Shown here: positions 4,807 to 5,658 of the stretch, piece by piece
Numbering within the stretch: the first letter of the stretch is position 1
Layout: each line of letters starts with the position of its first letter
NCBI GenBank assembly: GCA_023435855.1
Contig: JAEZLG010000229.1
Location: 1-5,658, forward strand
From: Bacillota bacterium
GTDB lineage: Bacteria; Bacillota; Clostridia; Christensenellales; CAG-138
Reading direction: 5' to 3'
Length of the DNA: 5,658 nt
Notes under the pieces: model-generated
The model's input: only the letters and a program-made list of their open reading frames with translations
Told to the model about the DNA's origin: nothing
Database searches by the model: none
Position numbers and translations under genes: made by a program

Positions 4807-5658
4807 ATGAGCTTATTCATAAGAACACCTTTGAAGCCCCTTACCCGTATCAATGAACGCTGCGGTAAGAACTTCATGGTGAAAATGGAATGTTACCAGC
4901 CTGACGGCTCCTTTAAAATCCGCGGTGTATCGCGACTGTGTGAAGATGTGAAAGCGCGGGGATATAAGCGTATCGTTTCCGCTTCCGGCGGCAACTCGGG
5001 ACACGCAGCAGCATGTTGCGCACGAGAACTCGGTCTTTCATGTACCGTTGTGATACCGGATGCCGCAAGTTCCTATATGGCGGAAGTGATCCGACGCGAG
5101 GGAGCCACAGTGATTACCCACGGTCGAATTTTTGACGATGCGCGCGACTATGCCCTGCAAATTGTTGAGAACGACAAGACTGCTTATTTCCTGCACCCCT
5201 TTGACCACCCGATTTTATGGGAAGGCCACTCCACTTTGGTGGATGAGCTTAAGGAGCAGACCGAAAAACCCGATGCAATCGTGCTTTCCGTGGGTGGCGG
5301 CGGACTGTTCAACGGTGTGATCGAAGGCCTCGACCGAAACGGTTGGGGAGACGTACCTGTTATTGCAGCCGAAGTGGAAGGTGCACCAAAGTTTCACAAG
5401 GCGCTTGAAGCTGGACACCCTGTGGAGCTTACAAGCATCACGACGCTTGCTAACACTTTGGCGGGCAAAACGGTTTCCGAAATGACCGTGAAGTATGCAA
5501 AAAGCCACAACGTTCTACCTTATCTTACTAACGACAAAAGCGCTGCGCATGCGGTACTTGAGTTTGTGGAGGATTTTAGAATACTTGTGGAGCTTGCCTG
5601 CGGTGCATCTATGTCGGTCGCATATGAACTTCCTCCTGTTGTGGCTCCGTTTCAAAAC
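4807..5658 (+). CDS. PLP-dependent L-serine/L-threonine dehydratase (fold type II), C-terminus cut by window edge
   Basis: Deaminates L-serine to pyruvate or L-threonine to 2-oxobutyrate; related enzymes act on 3-hydroxyaspartate. The 284 visible residues begin with the substrate-loop region IRTPLKPLTRI and PDGSFKIRG (32-40) with PLP lysine K37. SASGGNSGHAAA (58-69) supplies the cofactor-contacting Asn, HPFDHPILWEGH follows in the middle, SVGGGGL (161-167) is the phosphate-binding glycine loop, and VELACGAS (261-268) has C265. The sequence closely follows remembered animal serine dehydratase (SDS) throughout, including the WGDVPVIA segment, and not the longer biosynthetic IlvA form; no regulatory domain is expected. 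Animal SDS has about 328 residues, so about 45 should be missing. The residue before the GN pair is G61-G62, like the SDS-like paralogue, where SDS has Ala-Gly. The ribosome site GGAG (4796-4799) lies 7 bases upstream, 28 bases after the preceding stop. Confidence 0.9.
   Translation, partial: MSLFIRTPLKPLTRINERCGKNFMVKMECYQPDGSFKIRGVSRLCEDVKARGYKRIVSASGGNSGHAAACCARELGLSCTVVIPDAASSYMAEVIRREGATVITHGRIFDDARDYALQIVENDKTAYFLHPFDHPILWEGHSTLVDELKEQTEKPDAIVLSVGGGGLFNGVIEGLDRNGWGDVPVIAAEVEGAPKFHKALEAGHPVELTSITTLANTLAGKTVSEMTVKYAKSHNVLPYLTNDKSAAHAVLEFVEDFRILVELACGASMSVAYELPPVVAPFQN

Noticed and set aside
1..5658. CRISPR arrays, tRNA or rRNA genes, insertion sequences, phage or defence genes
   Set aside because: No regularly spaced repeats, cloverleaf sequences, transposase-like frames or terminal inverted repeats were seen.

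Overview
This is bacterial DNA from a metabolic locus with two divergent transcription units. The coding sequence has mid-range GC, the genes lie close together with purine-rich Shine-Dalgarno sites, and the promoters match the housekeeping sigma-70/sigma-A consensus. The gene content (amino-acid deamination enzymes beside an ADP-forming acyl-CoA synthetase) suits an anaerobic or fermentative amino-acid-using bacterium, possibly a Coriobacteriia or Clostridia-type gut or rumen organism. That taxonomic guess is weak and the sequence alone does not settle it.

Layout. Positions 1-1200 (minus strand, running off the left edge) hold the first 400 residues of an NDP-forming acyl-CoA synthetase. Positions 1201-1842 are a long AT-rich divergent control region. 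It contains a near-consensus promoter for the leftward gene, an exact-consensus promoter for the rightward genes (TTGACA, 17 bp, TATAAT), two good dyads and a repeated 11-mer. From 1843 rightward, five genes lie on the plus strand: a PPC/DUF296-domain protein (1843-2412), a VOC (glyoxalase-fold) protein (2494-2898), an Asp/Glu/hydantoin-type racemase (2980-3657), a fold-type III PLP enzyme of the D-threonine aldolase/D-serine dehydratase family (3684-4778), and a fold-type II PLP serine/threonine dehydratase cut by the right edge (4807-5658). Gaps are 26-81 bases, so an operon is likely. A strong 14-bp hairpin without a U-tract sits between the first two genes.

How the genes may work together (inference). 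A two-cysteine racemase, a D-side fold-III PLP enzyme and an L-side fold-II dehydratase together look like a module that handles both stereoisomers of a beta-hydroxy amino acid and turns it into a 2-oxo acid and ammonia. D-/L-serine, D-/L-threonine and 3-hydroxyaspartate are the obvious candidates. The divergent acyl-CoA synthetase could recover ATP from the acyl-CoA made by oxidising that 2-oxo acid. The PPC and VOC proteins have no role that can be read from sequence and are the least understood parts of the locus.
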